A DNA stretch of 48,430 nucleotides from an uncultured bacterium (GCA_903831295.1 CAIKXA010000075.1:1-48430), one strand, 5' to 3'. Numbered from the stretch's first letter, positions 16,761 to 26,122 are shown. Numbers and translations: made by a program. Notes: a model not told the origin generated them from the letters alone.

Positions 16761-17441
16761 ATGAATATTGCGGTTATCGCAGCGCATCCTGATGATGCCG
16801 AACTTGGCCTTGGCGCAACGATGGCGTTGCTCGTTTCTCAAGGGCATCGCGTTCTCATTATCGACGCCACCAACGGCGAGCCCACGCCATTTGGCGATAT
16901 CGCCACGCGCGCTCAAGAAGCCGCCGAAGCTGCCAACATTCTTGGCGTTACCCGCGTAAATCTTGAATGGACCAACCGCGCGATCACTCATGATCTTGCT
17001 TCGCGCCACGCGTTGGCGGGACAACTTCGATTGAACAAAATCGACATCATGTTCGTTCCGCATCCACTTGACACGCATCCCGACCACTTGGCATTGACTC
17101 AAATATGTATTGACGCGCGCTTTGACTCCAAGTTGACCAAGAGCAAAATTCCTGGCGAGCCGCACCACCCGCGTCGTCTGTTTCACTATTTTTGCACGCA
17201 CCTGAAGCATGTTCCGCAGCCAGATTTCATAGTGAATTGCGCAGGATTTGAGCAAAAAAAGATGCAGGCCATAGCCGCATACAAGAGCCAATTCCAAGCC
17301 AACCCAAAGAATCATTCAATTCCAAACTGGGTTGAATCCATGGGCCGCTTCTATGGCAGCCGAATCAACTCCGATTTTGGAGAGCCAATCACATCGCCAG
17401 AGTGCGTGGGCGTGCGCGACATCTCGGCGCTGTTGCCATAA
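16761..17441 (+). CDS. PIG-L/LmbE family deacetylase (BshB1-like)
   Basis: PIG-L enzymes are metal-dependent hydrolases that remove acetyl groups from N-acetylglucosaminyl conjugates. The 226-residue protein has the zinc motif AHPDDAELGLG near the N-terminus and the second motif HPLDTHPDHLAL in the middle. Length and N-terminus resemble the BshB1 deacetylase of bacillithiol synthesis. No bshA or bshC is visible here, so the exact substrate is open. The ATG at 16761 is fixed by a CAGGAG ribosome site 8-9 nt upstream and by the family starting at this Met. The gene is convergent with the DegT gene. Confidence 0.85.
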   Translation: MNIAVIAAHPDDAELGLGATMALLVSQGHRVLIIDATNGEPTPFGDIATRAQEAAEAANILGVTRVNLEWTNRAITHDLASRHALAGQLRLNKIDIMFVPHPLDTHPDHLALTQICIDARFDSKLTKSKIPGEPHHPRRLFHYFCTHLKHVPQPDFIVNCAGFEQKKMQAIAAYKSQFQANPKNHSIPNWVESMGRFYGSRINSDFGEPITSPECVGVRDISALLP

Positions 17442-17449
17442 TTTTGTTG

Positions 17450-17492
17450 CATGTTTTTCACGGCAGCAGACTAGCCGCGCCCTGCAAACATG
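17450..17492. terminator. Possible two-part hairpin between convergent genes
   Basis: CATGTTT (17450-17456) pairs with AAACATG (17486-17492), and an inner CGGC (17461-17464) pairs with GCCG (17474-17477). It lies between the PIG-L and DegT stops. The loops are large and there is no T-run, so this is tentative. Confidence 0.3.
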
Positions 17493-17564
17493 GATTCAAG
17501 CGACCGCGGGTGCGCAATGCTCTGAACAACTTTTTCCCAAACCCTGAGCGCGCGCAGTTATTGT

Positions 17565-18752
17565 TCAACTGAACTTGCGCACAATTTCAACCAGCGTTTG
17601 GGCAACATGCGTGCGTTGCGCCGCGGTGAGTTCGCCAAAAATTGGAAGCGCGATGGTTTCCTTTGCGGCGCGCTCTGCGTGCGGAAACACGCCAGCACGG
17701 TACCCCAAGTTGGCGTAGCACTCTTGCTGATGAAGCGACAGCGGATAATAAATCTCGGTTCCAATTTTTCGCTTGGTCATTTCATCGCGCACTTGATCGC
17801 GAATGGCGCCAGCAACGCGCACCACATATTGGTTATAAATATGGCGACCTTTGTTCAGCGCCGGATAGCGAAGCGCAAGACCGCCCGCGTCCACCGCGGT
17901 GCGGCTATCAGTGGCGCCAGCGTCCTTGAAGAATGTGTCATACCAAGCGGCGTTCTTCTGACGCGCCGCGCCCCAAGCGTCCAAATGCCGCAATTTCACG
18001 GATAAAACCGCTGCTTGCAGCGCGTCCAATCGGCTATTCATTCCAATTTCCTTGTGGAAATATTTGGGCTCCATGCCATGGTTGCGCAGTCGCTTCATGC
18101 ACGCGCCTAATTCGTCATTGTTGGTTGCGACGATTCCGCCGTCGCCAAAGCCGCCAAGATTTTTACTTGGAAAGAAACTGTACGTTCCAATGTCACCGCG
18201 CGAACCAACCCGCACGCCACGATGATCCTCTGTTCCAATTGCCTGAGCGCAATCCTCAATCACGGCAACTTTGTGGTTCTTGGCGATCGCCAAAACGGAA
18301 TCCAAGTCCGCGGCTTGGCCAAACAAGTGCACTGGAATAATCGCTTTCACTTTCTTGCAACAACCAAACGCCTCCTCCAAACTCTTGGGACAAATGTTGT
18401 ACGTGGCTGGATCAATATCAACCATGATCGGCCGCGCGCCCAAGCGCGAAACACTTCCAGCCGTGGCGAAGAATGTGTACGTGGGTAAAATCACCTCGTC
18501 GCCTGGGCCAACGCCCATCGCCTGCAATGCCAGCACAATGGCGTCGGATCCGTTTGCGCAACCAATCGCATGCTTGCAAGAGCAATACGCCGCGATTTCT
18601 TTTTCCAATTGGTCAATCTTTGGCCCGCCAATGAAATACTGGCTCTCAATCACCTCATGCACCACGGGCTCAATTTCATCGCGAATTGTGGCGTATTGCG
18701 CCTTTAAATCAAGAAGCGGAACATTGATGTCTGTGGCTTGGGCTGTGAGCAT
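17565..18752 (-). CDS. DegT/DnrJ/EryC1/StrS-family sugar aminotransferase
   Basis: It transfers an amino group to a keto-sugar nucleotide using pyridoxal phosphate, for a surface glycan or similar product. The 395-residue length is normal. The N-terminus VPLLDLKAQYATIRDEI is characteristic, as are GCANGSDAIVLALQAMG and EDCAQAIG. The cofactor Lys lies in FFPSKNLGGFGDGG. No sugar-nucleotide dehydrogenase or epimerase neighbours are present, so the sugar is unknown. A TTGTCA-N17-TACACT promoter lies directly upstream, leaving only 6 nt before the ATG. Confidence 0.92.
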   Translation of the reverse strand: MLTAQATDINVPLLDLKAQYATIRDEIEPVVHEVIESQYFIGGPKIDQLEKEIAAYCSCKHAIGCANGSDAIVLALQAMGVGPGDEVILPTYTFFATAGSVSRLGARPIMVDIDPATYNICPKSLEEAFGCCKKVKAIIPVHLFGQAADLDSVLAIAKNHKVAVIEDCAQAIGTEDHRGVRVGSRGDIGTYSFFPSKNLGGFGDGGIVATNNDELGACMKRLRNHGMEPKYFHKEIGMNSRLDALQAAVLSVKLRHLDAWGAARQKNAAWYDTFFKDAGATDSRTAVDAGGLALRYPALNKGRHIYNQYVVRVAGAIRDQVRDEMTKRKIGTEIYYPLSLHQQECYANLGYRAGVFPHAERAAKETIALPIFGELTAAQRTHVAQTLVEIVRKFS

Positions 18753-18758
18753 TGCGCA

Positions 18759-18787
18759 AGTGTAATGCGAGTGGACGCGGTTGACAA
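18759..18787 (-). promoter_or_regulatory. Sigma-70-type promoter for the DegT gene, leaderless geometry
   Basis: TTGTCA (18782-18787), a 17-nt spacer and TACACT (18759-18764) are followed by TGCGCA and the ATG ending at 18752. This is the best -35/-10 pair among the 6-nt-spaced starts in the window. Confidence 0.7.
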
Positions 18788-18830
18788 AGCGTTCACAAGC
18801 ATAAAGGCGGACAGTGACGTGGGTTCAATT

Positions 18831-19274
18831 TTAGTGACCCGTGCTGCCAAATCCACCCGTGCCGCGAGCAGTGTCCGACAATTCATCCACTTCCTGGCAA
18901 ACCGCGCGGGCAACTGGCGCAATCACGAGTTGCGCAATGCGCATTCCATGTGTCACGGTAAATGGAACGCGACTCAGATTGATCAGCGGCACTTGCACTT
19001 CGCCACGATAATCCGAATCAATTGTTCCTGGTGAATTTGGGATTCCAATTCCATGATTCGTGGCAAGCCCACTCCGCGGACGAACCTGGCCTTCCCAACC
19101 CACGGGCAGCGCCATGGCGAAGCCGCAAGAAATTCTAGCGATTTCTCCGGCGCCTATGAGCACATCTTTTTCAATGCAGGCGCAAAGGTCCATTCCCGCG
19201 GCGTGCTGGCTTTGGTAATTAGGCAGCGTGGCGGCTGCGTGAATGCGTTTGAGTTGCAGAACTATGTTTGACAC
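18831..19274 (-). CDS. dut: dUTP diphosphatase
   Basis: It hydrolyses dUTP to dUMP and pyrophosphate, keeping uracil out of DNA and supplying dTMP synthesis. The 147-residue protein is a standard trimeric dUTPase. Motifs visible are AGMDLCA (1), RPRSGLA (2), NSPGTIDSDYRGEV (3, with the catalytic Asp), HGMRIAQLV (4) and RGTGGFGSTGH (5). The start is GTG at 19274, with TACTCT 6 nt upstream and no ribosome site. It lies 35 bp downstream of the peroxiredoxin gene on the same strand. Confidence 0.96.
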   Translation of the reverse strand: MSNIVLQLKRIHAAATLPNYQSQHAAGMDLCACIEKDVLIGAGEIARISCGFAMALPVGWEGQVRPRSGLATNHGIGIPNSPGTIDSDYRGEVQVPLINLSRVPFTVTHGMRIAQLVIAPVARAVCQEVDELSDTARGTGGFGSTGH

Positions 19275-19280
19275 GTCAAC

Positions 19281-19286
19281 AGAGTA
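19281..19286 (-). promoter_or_regulatory. -10 box TACTCT, 6 nt before dut
   Basis: TACTCT is followed by GTTGAC and the GTG start ending at 19274. No clear -35 is visible. Confidence 0.45.
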
Positions 19287-19309
19287 GCGTCAGCACATTT
19301 TTTGCCGCA

Positions 19310-19870
19310 TTACTTTTTTACGACTTTAGATTTTTTTTCTTGCGCTACAACTTTGGTCACGGCGGGCTTTGCGGCCTTTACGCCCTTCTTCAAATCGGCA
19401 ATCAATTGCGCCACTTCCTTGGCGTGCCCCTCTGGTTTTACCTTGTCCCAACGTTGCGCCACAGTTCCGTTGGGCGCGATCAAAAATGTGGTTCGAACCA
19501 CGCCCATGTATGTTTTTCCATACATGGTCTTGCGCTGCCACACGCCCAACTTCATGGCGAAAGGCGAGCGCCCTAATTTGTCAGGCGTGTCGACAATCAA
19601 TCGAAAGTTCAAAGAAAATTTATCAGAGAACTTTTTGTGACTGTCAGCGGTGTCGCTGCTTACGCCAAAAATTTCCGCATCCAGTTTGTCAAATGTCTTG
19701 GAGAGATCTCGAAACTCGCAGGCTTCCATGGTGCAACCTGGCGTGTCATCTCGGGGATAGAAATAAATCACGCAGTAGCGACCTTTCAGATCACTTGACC
19801 CAAAGGCTTTGCCCGTGGAATCTTTCAACAGGAATGCCGGAATTTTGGCACCAACTTTTAACAGCGGCAT
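19310..19870 (-). CDS. bcp: Thioredoxin-dependent peroxiredoxin (BCP/PrxQ type)
   Basis: It reduces peroxides using thioredoxin. The 186-residue protein carries YPRDDTPGCTMEACEFRD with peroxidatic Cys46 and resolving Cys51, the two-Cys BCP arrangement. The conserved VRTTFLIAPNGTV strand follows. Family members are usually about 150-160 residues; here a Lys- and Ala-rich tail of about 25 residues (GVKAAKPAVTKVVAQEKKS) is added, perhaps to bind nucleic acid or membranes. The ATG at 19870 has an AAAGG ribosome site 7 nt upstream. It lies 33 bp after the peptide transporter ATPase gene. Confidence 0.95.
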   Translation of the reverse strand: MPLLKVGAKIPAFLLKDSTGKAFGSSDLKGRYCVIYFYPRDDTPGCTMEACEFRDLSKTFDKLDAEIFGVSSDTADSHKKFSDKFSLNFRLIVDTPDKLGRSPFAMKLGVWQRKTMYGKTYMGVVRTTFLIAPNGTVAQRWDKVKPEGHAKEVAQLIADLKKGVKAAKPAVTKVVAQEKKSKVVKK

Positions 19871-19903
19871 ATAAAAACCTTTCGGGACAGTCAGAGAAAA
19901 AAA

Positions 19904-21064
19904 TCAACTATCACGTCGATAGTCGAGTTCTGGTCGACGAGAACCCTTCGCAGCAAGCTCAGGTGTCCGCCAACATCCAATCCAACGCCCCGGTTCTATT
20001 TCGTGCAGGCAATACGGATCGCGCTCAGACTCGAGCGGTGGCCGCGCCTCTTTGGGAAGTCCTGGCCACCACGGAATCACGCCACGCTCAGCGCCTGGCA
20101 GCTTCCGAAATTCGGCAGGATTTCCAGTGACCTCCTCAACTGTAGTCAATCTGCGCAATCGATGTTGCAAGCCAGGAATGCTGGAAAATAGCCCACGCGT
20201 GTAGGGATGCATGGGCCGATCAAAAAGCTCAAAAACCTGCGCATATTCAACCACTCTCCCGCCGTACATCACGCAAACCACATCCGCATTCTCGGCCACA
20301 ACACCAAGATTGTGCGTGATCAACATAATCGCCATGCCGCGCGAACGCTGCAGGTCACGCAACAGCTCCAATATTTGCGCTTGAATGGTCACGTCAAGCG
20401 CGGTGGTTGGCTCATCCGCCAGCAACACCGTGGGTTGACACACCAGCGCCATGGCAATCATCACGCGCTGGCGCATGCCGCCAGAAAATCGGTGGGGATA
20501 TTCATCAAGCAACTCGCTCTTGCCGCGCTTGAGCGCCATCGCATCGCTTTTAAATCGCTCCTTGAGACGATTGTAAATTCCCACCGTTTCCAGCGAATCA
20601 ATCGCACGCTCAATGGCCTCTTCAACGGTGACTTTTTGGTGCAGCAAAATCGCTTCAAGAATTTGATCGCCGATGGTGTAGACCGGATTCAAACTTGTCA
20701 TGGGCTCTTGAAAAATCATTGCCACACGACCGCCACGCACGCTTAACATTTGCTGCTCTGTGAGAGAAAGTAAATCCGTTCCTTCTAATAAAATAGTTCC
20801 GCGATCAACGCGTCCAGGTGGAGATGGCACAAGTTGCATGGTGCTGAGCGCAGTCACGCTTTTACCACAACCTGATTCACCCACAACCGCCAGTGTTTGC
20901 TGCGGAAATACGCTCATACTTACGCCAGCTACGGCTTGAATACGCGGCGCGCCGGGATTGCTGGCGTTGTCAAAACTTACGGCCAAGTCGGCTACTTCTA
21001 GCACGGGCTTGGTCAATAATTTTCCATCGGCACGGGCTTGAACCGATGCGTGAATGTCTGCCAT
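19904..21064 (-). CDS. Peptide/nickel-type ABC transporter ATPase (DppD-like)
   Basis: This is the energising subunit of the oligopeptide-type importer encoded upstream. It is 386 residues from the ATG at 21064, which overlaps the permease stop by one base (TAATG). Walker A is GESGCGKS (62-69), the signature is FSGGMRQRVMIAMAL, and Walker B is VLLADEPTTALD. The C-terminal oligopeptide-family extension is present, with a Cys in DPYCLHEIEP and another in GCWRTPE, where many DppD/OppD proteins hold an iron-sulfur cluster; whether these Cys do so is unknown. The usual second ATPase (DppF type) is missing from the locus, so it may act as a homodimer or use a partner elsewhere. Confidence 0.92.
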   Translation of the reverse strand: MADIHASVQARADGKLLTKPVLEVADLAVSFDNASNPGAPRIQAVAGVSMSVFPQQTLAVVGESGCGKSVTALSTMQLVPSPPGRVDRGTILLEGTDLLSLTEQQMLSVRGGRVAMIFQEPMTSLNPVYTIGDQILEAILLHQKVTVEEAIERAIDSLETVGIYNRLKERFKSDAMALKRGKSELLDEYPHRFSGGMRQRVMIAMALVCQPTVLLADEPTTALDVTIQAQILELLRDLQRSRGMAIMLITHNLGVVAENADVVCVMYGGRVVEYAQVFELFDRPMHPYTRGLFSSIPGLQHRLRRLTTVEEVTGNPAEFRKLPGAERGVIPWWPGLPKEARPPLESERDPYCLHEIEPGRWIGCWRTPELAAKGSRRPELDYRRDS

Positions 21065-22566
21065 TAGTGGGCCGCCTTGCGAAGTTTGGGATCGATCGCG
21101 TCGCGCAACGCTTCGCCAAGCATATTGTAACTCAACACGCTCAAGAAAATAGCGAGTCCAGGAAACACCGCAAGCCACCACACAAATGTGCCGGTGCTGG
21201 CCGTGGCGCTTGAAAGCAATTTTCCCCAACTGGCTTGTCCGTCGGGGCCCAATCCCAAATAGCTCAGCGTGGCTTCAATGCTGATCGCTGCGGCAATTGA
21301 AAAACTTGCGTCAACCAACACGGGCGTGACGCCGTTGGGCAACATGTGACGGAATAAAATTGCGCGCAGCGGCAAGCCCACCGCTTGCGCGGCTTGTACA
21401 AATTCTTGCTTGCGAAGTTTCATAAACTCCGCGCGCGTGAAGCGCGCCGCGCCGGTCCAAGAGAACATTCCAATGATTGCCATCATCATGTAGGTGTTGC
21501 GCGGCAAAACACCGGCGGCAACGATAAGCAAAAATAACACCGGCACCGCCATGAAGATTTCCACAATACGGAACAGCAATAAGTCAATCCAGCCGCCGAA
21601 ATAACCCATGATTGCGCCAATGGTCACGCCAATCAACACCGAAAGTCCAGTGGAAACTAAGCCAATAGAAATAGACAATCGACACGCCCACATCATTTGC
21701 GCCAACACATCGCCACCCAGCGCGTCGGTGCCCATGATGGTGAATCTTTTTCCAAAGGGCGTGCCCTTCCAACTTTCCAGATTGGGCAACTCCTCAACCA
21801 TGGCTCCAGGCGGCGCCGCCACCATGTCGCTACGCGTGTACAGCGGCGACCAAGGAATTGGCGCCCACACGCAGCGGATTTTTCCAGCGGCTTCGTTGTC
21901 CATATAGCGCTCAAAGTTGATCAAGGTCGCGCCGCCCGCGCTCACGGAAATGCTTCCACTAATCGCGGCTACGGCCAACGCGCTTGCCACGCGTTTCCAC
22001 AGCGAATCAATAGCTGGAATCCACGCCGCAATACACGCCGCACCGAGTGAAATAACCGCCGCAATGGGCCAGCCGCCATTGTTGCCACGCGCCATCTCTT
22101 TCAACCACGGAGCGCGCGAAGATTCGCTGGCCCATTCAATCAGTGTTGGCGCCAACACCACGATCACACCCGCTTGAATGGCCGCAACCACGAACATGCC
22201 TGTTCGTTGGGAGCGCGTGAGGGAGCGTGGACCAAGTAAAATCCACGGCGCGCCCACAAACACGCCAAGCAATAAAAGCCAATCTGTGGCTGTTAAATTG
22301 GCTAATAGCGGCCACGATCGGCTGGTCACTTCACCACTTGCGCCAATCTGTTCAATCATCCACGGATGCGAATTCGCGATCAATGGCGCGAAGATGGCGA
22401 AGAAGGCGATCAAGCCAATCCAGAGCAAACCAAATCGCGCTCCGTTGCGCTTGAGCACGCGGCTCCACGCATCTGCCCAGAATCCCTTGGCGCGTGTTTG
22501 TCCAACGCCGCGCATGGCGTCGATGCCGGAAATCATGTTGGGAGCTTCTTGATTGATATCACTCAT
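21064..22566 (-). CDS. DppC-type ABC permease, enlarged
   Basis: This is a membrane subunit of the peptide-type importer. At 500 residues it is far longer than the usual 300. The canonical core starts near residue 277 with GTDALGGDVLAQMMW, followed by the EAA-type loop QEFVQAAQAVGLPLRAILFR. Between the first membrane segment (about 45-65) and this core lie about 210 extra residues. They contain three or so further hydrophobic segments (WLLLLGVFVGAPWILL, GMFVVAAIQAGVIVVL, PIAAVISLGAACIAAWIP). The ATG overlaps the DppB stop by 8 bp and its own stop overlaps the ATPase start, so the three are coupled. Confidence 0.9.
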   Translation of the reverse strand: MSDINQEAPNMISGIDAMRGVGQTRAKGFWADAWSRVLKRNGARFGLLWIGLIAFFAIFAPLIANSHPWMIEQIGASGEVTSRSWPLLANLTATDWLLLLGVFVGAPWILLGPRSLTRSQRTGMFVVAAIQAGVIVVLAPTLIEWASESSRAPWLKEMARGNNGGWPIAAVISLGAACIAAWIPAIDSLWKRVASALAVAAISGSISVSAGGATLINFERYMDNEAAGKIRCVWAPIPWSPLYTRSDMVAAPPGAMVEELPNLESWKGTPFGKRFTIMGTDALGGDVLAQMMWACRLSISIGLVSTGLSVLIGVTIGAIMGYFGGWIDLLLFRIVEIFMAVPVLFLLIVAAGVLPRNTYMMMAIIGMFSWTGAARFTRAEFMKLRKQEFVQAAQAVGLPLRAILFRHMLPNGVTPVLVDASFSIAAAISIEATLSYLGLGPDGQASWGKLLSSATASTGTFVWWLAVFPGLAIFLSVLSYNMLGEALRDAIDPKLRKAAH

Positions 22567-24190
22567 AGCTCACCCGTGGATCCGCGACGGCGTATAAAAT
22601 ATCAGCGAGCAACAACGCGAACACATTCACCGCGGCGATCATCAGCACATCGGCCAAAATAAGATCGCGGTCATTGTTGGAGATAGCGTCCAGCACCAAA
22701 CTTCCCATACCAGGCACGCTGAAGATGCGCTCCACCACAACACTGCCACCCAACATGGCCGGGAAAATTCCAACGAACATGGTGATCAATGGCAGCAAAC
22801 TATTTCGAAACACATGGCGCACCACCACATCATTGCGCGCCACGCCCTTGGCCTTGGCGGTGCGCACATAATCGGCGCTGAGATTGTCCAACATGCTGGC
22901 GCGTGTTTGCTTGGACAGAATGGCGAAAGACCCGTATGTCAGGCACAAAACCGGAAGCGCAATGTGCCAAACCAAATCAAGAAGCCAGCCACATTTCCAA
23001 ACGCCCGCGACATTGGTGCTGGGCAAAAATGCCATCGTATCCGCGGTGGTGTCATGCAAACCACTCACTGGAAATAATCCAAGATATTGATTGTTGGCAA
23101 GAAAACCAATCGCAAAGACTCCCGCAAGCACTGTGGGAATGGAATACAGCGACAAGTAAAGAACGCCAGTGAGAGTGTCAAACCAGCTTCCGCGGCGCAC
23201 GCTTGCAATGACGCCCGTGGGAACCGCGATCAAATATGAAATTGGAAACGCAATCAAATTAATCAGCAGCGTCACTGGCAACGCCTCAATGATCAAGTCC
23301 CACACTGGTCGATTCTTGGAGAACGCCACGCCAAAGTCGGAGGTGTCAAGCGAAACAAGATTTGGAATAATTGGTAATCCGCTTTTGGGATATGGCCCCG
23401 CCATGAAGGCGATCGTGGCTCGCTGGCGAGTCTCCTCGGCAAGCGCCCACTTGGTGTCCATGCTCTTGGCGGCGTCAAATAATTTCACGCGCACGCGCGC
23501 CAATTGCTCCACACGGATTGTGGCCGCGGAGGCGTCGGAATTATTTTTTGCATCGGCCACATTGGACGCGCCTGTTGCCGCGGCCGCATCTTTGGCAGCT
23601 TGCGCTTGCGCCGCGTCGAGCACCGTAAGCACGTCGCCAAATTCATTCGCCTTGGCGCCACCCTTGCCATCAAGGCGCCCGACAAGCGGTGCGCCAACCG
23701 CGCGCGCCACATCCGCCAACGCGTCGCGGAACAACCGCACCGAACCAACATATGTGCGCCGCGCGCCTTCGGCATCGCGCTGAAGCGCTTTAAACTCTGC
23801 AATTTGGCTCTGATCCGTACTTGGCGTGAACACCACATTGGGCATGGCTGGCGGCGCAAACACCTGTGGCAACGACGGCGCAGGAATGGGCCGCGGCACA
23901 CTCACGCGCTCGCCGCTCTGCATGCGCAAATCACGCGTGCCAAACTTGATCGGAGAAATACTGCTTAGCCATTTTGCATATTGCACAATCACCGGCTCGC
24001 TTAATCCATAGCGATCTTCTAGATACGCCTGCTGCTGCGCGATCCCCGTTGAGTTGCCTTGACCACCCGCGGCTTGCATGGACGCTCCAATTCCACCCGG
24101 CGCTAGCGCCAGCAACATGAACACCATCAATGTAATTCCCAACAGCGTGGGAATCATTAACAGCGATCTGCGAACAAGGTAGGTGACCAT
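22559..24190 (-). CDS. DppB-type ABC permease, enlarged
   Basis: This is the other membrane subunit of the peptide-type importer. The N-terminus YLVRRSLLMIPTLLGITLMV is the standard DppB start, and the EAA-type loop is ADYVRTAKAKGVARNDVVVR. The protein is 543 residues against about 310-340 normally. The extra 200 residues sit in the first periplasmic loop (about residues 60-290). They are rich in Ala, Asp and Gln, with helical stretches such as ALQRDAEGARRTYVGSVRL and VLDAAQAQAAKDAAAATG. That loop faces the binding protein, so the insert may form a docking or coiled-coil element. It is 15 bp downstream of the binding-protein gene. Confidence 0.9.
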   Translation of the reverse strand: MVTYLVRRSLLMIPTLLGITLMVFMLLALAPGGIGASMQAAGGQGNSTGIAQQQAYLEDRYGLSEPVIVQYAKWLSSISPIKFGTRDLRMQSGERVSVPRPIPAPSLPQVFAPPAMPNVVFTPSTDQSQIAEFKALQRDAEGARRTYVGSVRLFRDALADVARAVGAPLVGRLDGKGGAKANEFGDVLTVLDAAQAQAAKDAAAATGASNVADAKNNSDASAATIRVEQLARVRVKLFDAAKSMDTKWALAEETRQRATIAFMAGPYPKSGLPIIPNLVSLDTSDFGVAFSKNRPVWDLIIEALPVTLLINLIAFPISYLIAVPTGVIASVRRGSWFDTLTGVLYLSLYSIPTVLAGVFAIGFLANNQYLGLFPVSGLHDTTADTMAFLPSTNVAGVWKCGWLLDLVWHIALPVLCLTYGSFAILSKQTRASMLDNLSADYVRTAKAKGVARNDVVVRHVFRNSLLPLITMFVGIFPAMLGGSVVVERIFSVPGMGSLVLDAISNNDRDLILADVLMIAAVNVFALLLADILYAVADPRVSYE

Positions 24191-24205
24191 GCGTTGACTT
24201 TCGCG

Positions 24206-26122
24206 TCAGTTCTTCACGGGAACCGCGGACACCCTGAAGAATTCCTGCGGCTCAAGCCCGGTCTTGTAGGTGTTCACATTTCCAAAGTCACGCTTCACAA
24301 ATCTCAACCACGGAGCCACGCGAATAAATGTGTACGCCTGATCCTCCGCCACACACGCTTCAAACTCACGCCACACTTGCATGCGCTCGGCTTCATTCAT
24401 GGCGCGGCGACCCTTCTCAATCAACGCGTCGCACTGCGGACTATTCCACTGCGTGAAATTGTCGCCACCTTCTTTAATGCTTTCACTGTGCCAAATTTGG
24501 CGCGGATCGCTCTCGGGCGCATTGTTGCCCCACCCCATGGTTATAGCGTCAAAGTCGCGCAATTTAAGCAATTCTTGATAACGGCTCCAATCCACTGGAC
24601 GCGTTGTCATGATTATGCCGGCTTTGCCGAAACTGTCCTTCACAAAACGAGCGATTCGCTCGCTGATCTCGCCGCCCGTTGCGTAGGTGTATTCAAAAGT
24701 GAATTTGTCGCCTTTTTCATTTTCTAAAATGCCGTCTCCATCGCGATCTTTCCAACCCGCCTCCGCCAAAAGTGATTTTGCTTTTTCAAAATCAAATGGA
24801 AGCGGCGTCACAGATGGATCGCTACCTGGACTTTCTGGATTCACGGGACCCTTGGAAACAATTCCAATGCCATCCCAAATGTCGCGGATCATTTTTTCAC
24901 GGTCAAGCAACATGGTCATGGCGCGGCGCACACGCTTGTCGGCGAATGGGGTCAGTTCCTTGCCAGCGCGCGGACCACATTGCCACGCGATGAAACTGTA
25001 GCCACAGCGCATGTTGGTCCACTTCAAGGCGTAATTTGTTTTCTCAAAGTCCGGTTCCTCTTTCATGATCTTGTTGAACTGCGGACTTGTTGGAAGCATC
25101 ATGGACCCTTCGCCATTGCGATACGCCACCAAGCGTCCAAGATCGTCCTTGATTGTGCGAAAGCGCATGCTGGCAAGCGGCGCGGGCGCGGCCCAATATT
25201 GCTCGTTGCGAACCAGCACAACATCTTGGCCGGGCGTCCATTGATTCTTCAAATCGTCAGCGTTTTTAGGCAGTTTCTCCAAACGAAACTGTCCGGACCC
25301 CATCATCATTCCTGTGGATTGATTGATTTGCGACGGCTCAAATGTGCCGTAGTAATGCTTGGGCAAAATTGGATCTCCAAAAGCTATGAGAATATTGGTG
25401 AACAGCGGTTCCTTGAAGATGAACTCAACCGTTTGGTTGTCAATCACTTTCACATCCTTCAAATTATCCTGCGTGCTGCGCGTGCGCTCGGCCTCGATCA
25501 GAGGATTGTTGATGAAGTCGATGTATGTGTAACGAACATCCTCGCTGGTCACTGGGTGGCCATCGCTGAAGTGCGCCAGTGGATTGATGTGCGCGCGAAT
25601 CCACAAACCATCGGGATCAATTTGCCAACCATCGGCAAGTTGCCCGACCATTTTCAAAGTGCGCGGATCAAATGCTCCAAGACTTTCAAAGACGCGGTCG
25701 ATGACGCGCGTGGAATACACGTCGCTGGAAATATATGGCGTGAGCTTTGCGGGCTGAGCCTCGAACAATTCCGTGAACTCGCCGCCCATGGCGTAACCAG
25801 GAATCTTCGTGGGATCACTGGCGGCGGTTGGCGAATTCCATTGCTCCACTTTCACGCCAGGACGCGCCCACGCGTTGTCGCTTGGCGTTGCTGGTGTCGC
25901 TGCGGAATTGGAGGCACTGGAATTGGCCACGGCGCTAGCAACACCCGCTGGCGCCACGCGAATTTGCTGAATTCGTTTCTCAAGTTCAAGCAACCGATCA
26001 TCCACGCGCTGCAAGAGCACCCATTGTCTATCGCGCTGCACCATCAAAAGCCACATGGAAAGCGCGATGCCAAGAAGAAGCACAAAAAACACGAAATCTT
26101 TGAAGCCGAATCCGTTTTTCAT
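24206..26122 (-). CDS. Family 5 peptide-type solute-binding protein, membrane-anchored
   Basis: It captures peptide or another substrate for the adjacent permeases. The 638-residue protein has the family 5 signatures: HFSDGHPVTSEDVRYTY, ADKRVRRAMTMLLDREKMI and the C-terminal NSPQCDALIEKGRRA. The N-terminus is unusual. There is no lipobox; instead there is a membrane segment (about residues 10-28, VFFVLLLGIALSMWLLMV), then a short coiled-coil-like stretch (LLQRVDDRLLELEKRIQQI) and a Ser/Ala-rich linker to about residue 80. It would thus be tethered and perhaps dimerised. The internal DKDGDG-like loop (DRDGDGILENEKGD) resembles a calcium loop. Confidence 0.92.
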   Translation of the reverse strand: MKNGFGFKDFVFFVLLLGIALSMWLLMVQRDRQWVLLQRVDDRLLELEKRIQQIRVAPAGVASAVANSSASNSAATPATPSDNAWARPGVKVEQWNSPTAASDPTKIPGYAMGGEFTELFEAQPAKLTPYISSDVYSTRVIDRVFESLGAFDPRTLKMVGQLADGWQIDPDGLWIRAHINPLAHFSDGHPVTSEDVRYTYIDFINNPLIEAERTRSTQDNLKDVKVIDNQTVEFIFKEPLFTNILIAFGDPILPKHYYGTFEPSQINQSTGMMMGSGQFRLEKLPKNADDLKNQWTPGQDVVLVRNEQYWAAPAPLASMRFRTIKDDLGRLVAYRNGEGSMMLPTSPQFNKIMKEEPDFEKTNYALKWTNMRCGYSFIAWQCGPRAGKELTPFADKRVRRAMTMLLDREKMIRDIWDGIGIVSKGPVNPESPGSDPSVTPLPFDFEKAKSLLAEAGWKDRDGDGILENEKGDKFTFEYTYATGGEISERIARFVKDSFGKAGIIMTTRPVDWSRYQELLKLRDFDAITMGWGNNAPESDPRQIWHSESIKEGGDNFTQWNSPQCDALIEKGRRAMNEAERMQVWREFEACVAEDQAYTFIRVAPWLRFVKRDFGNVNTYKTGLEPQEFFRVSAVPVKN

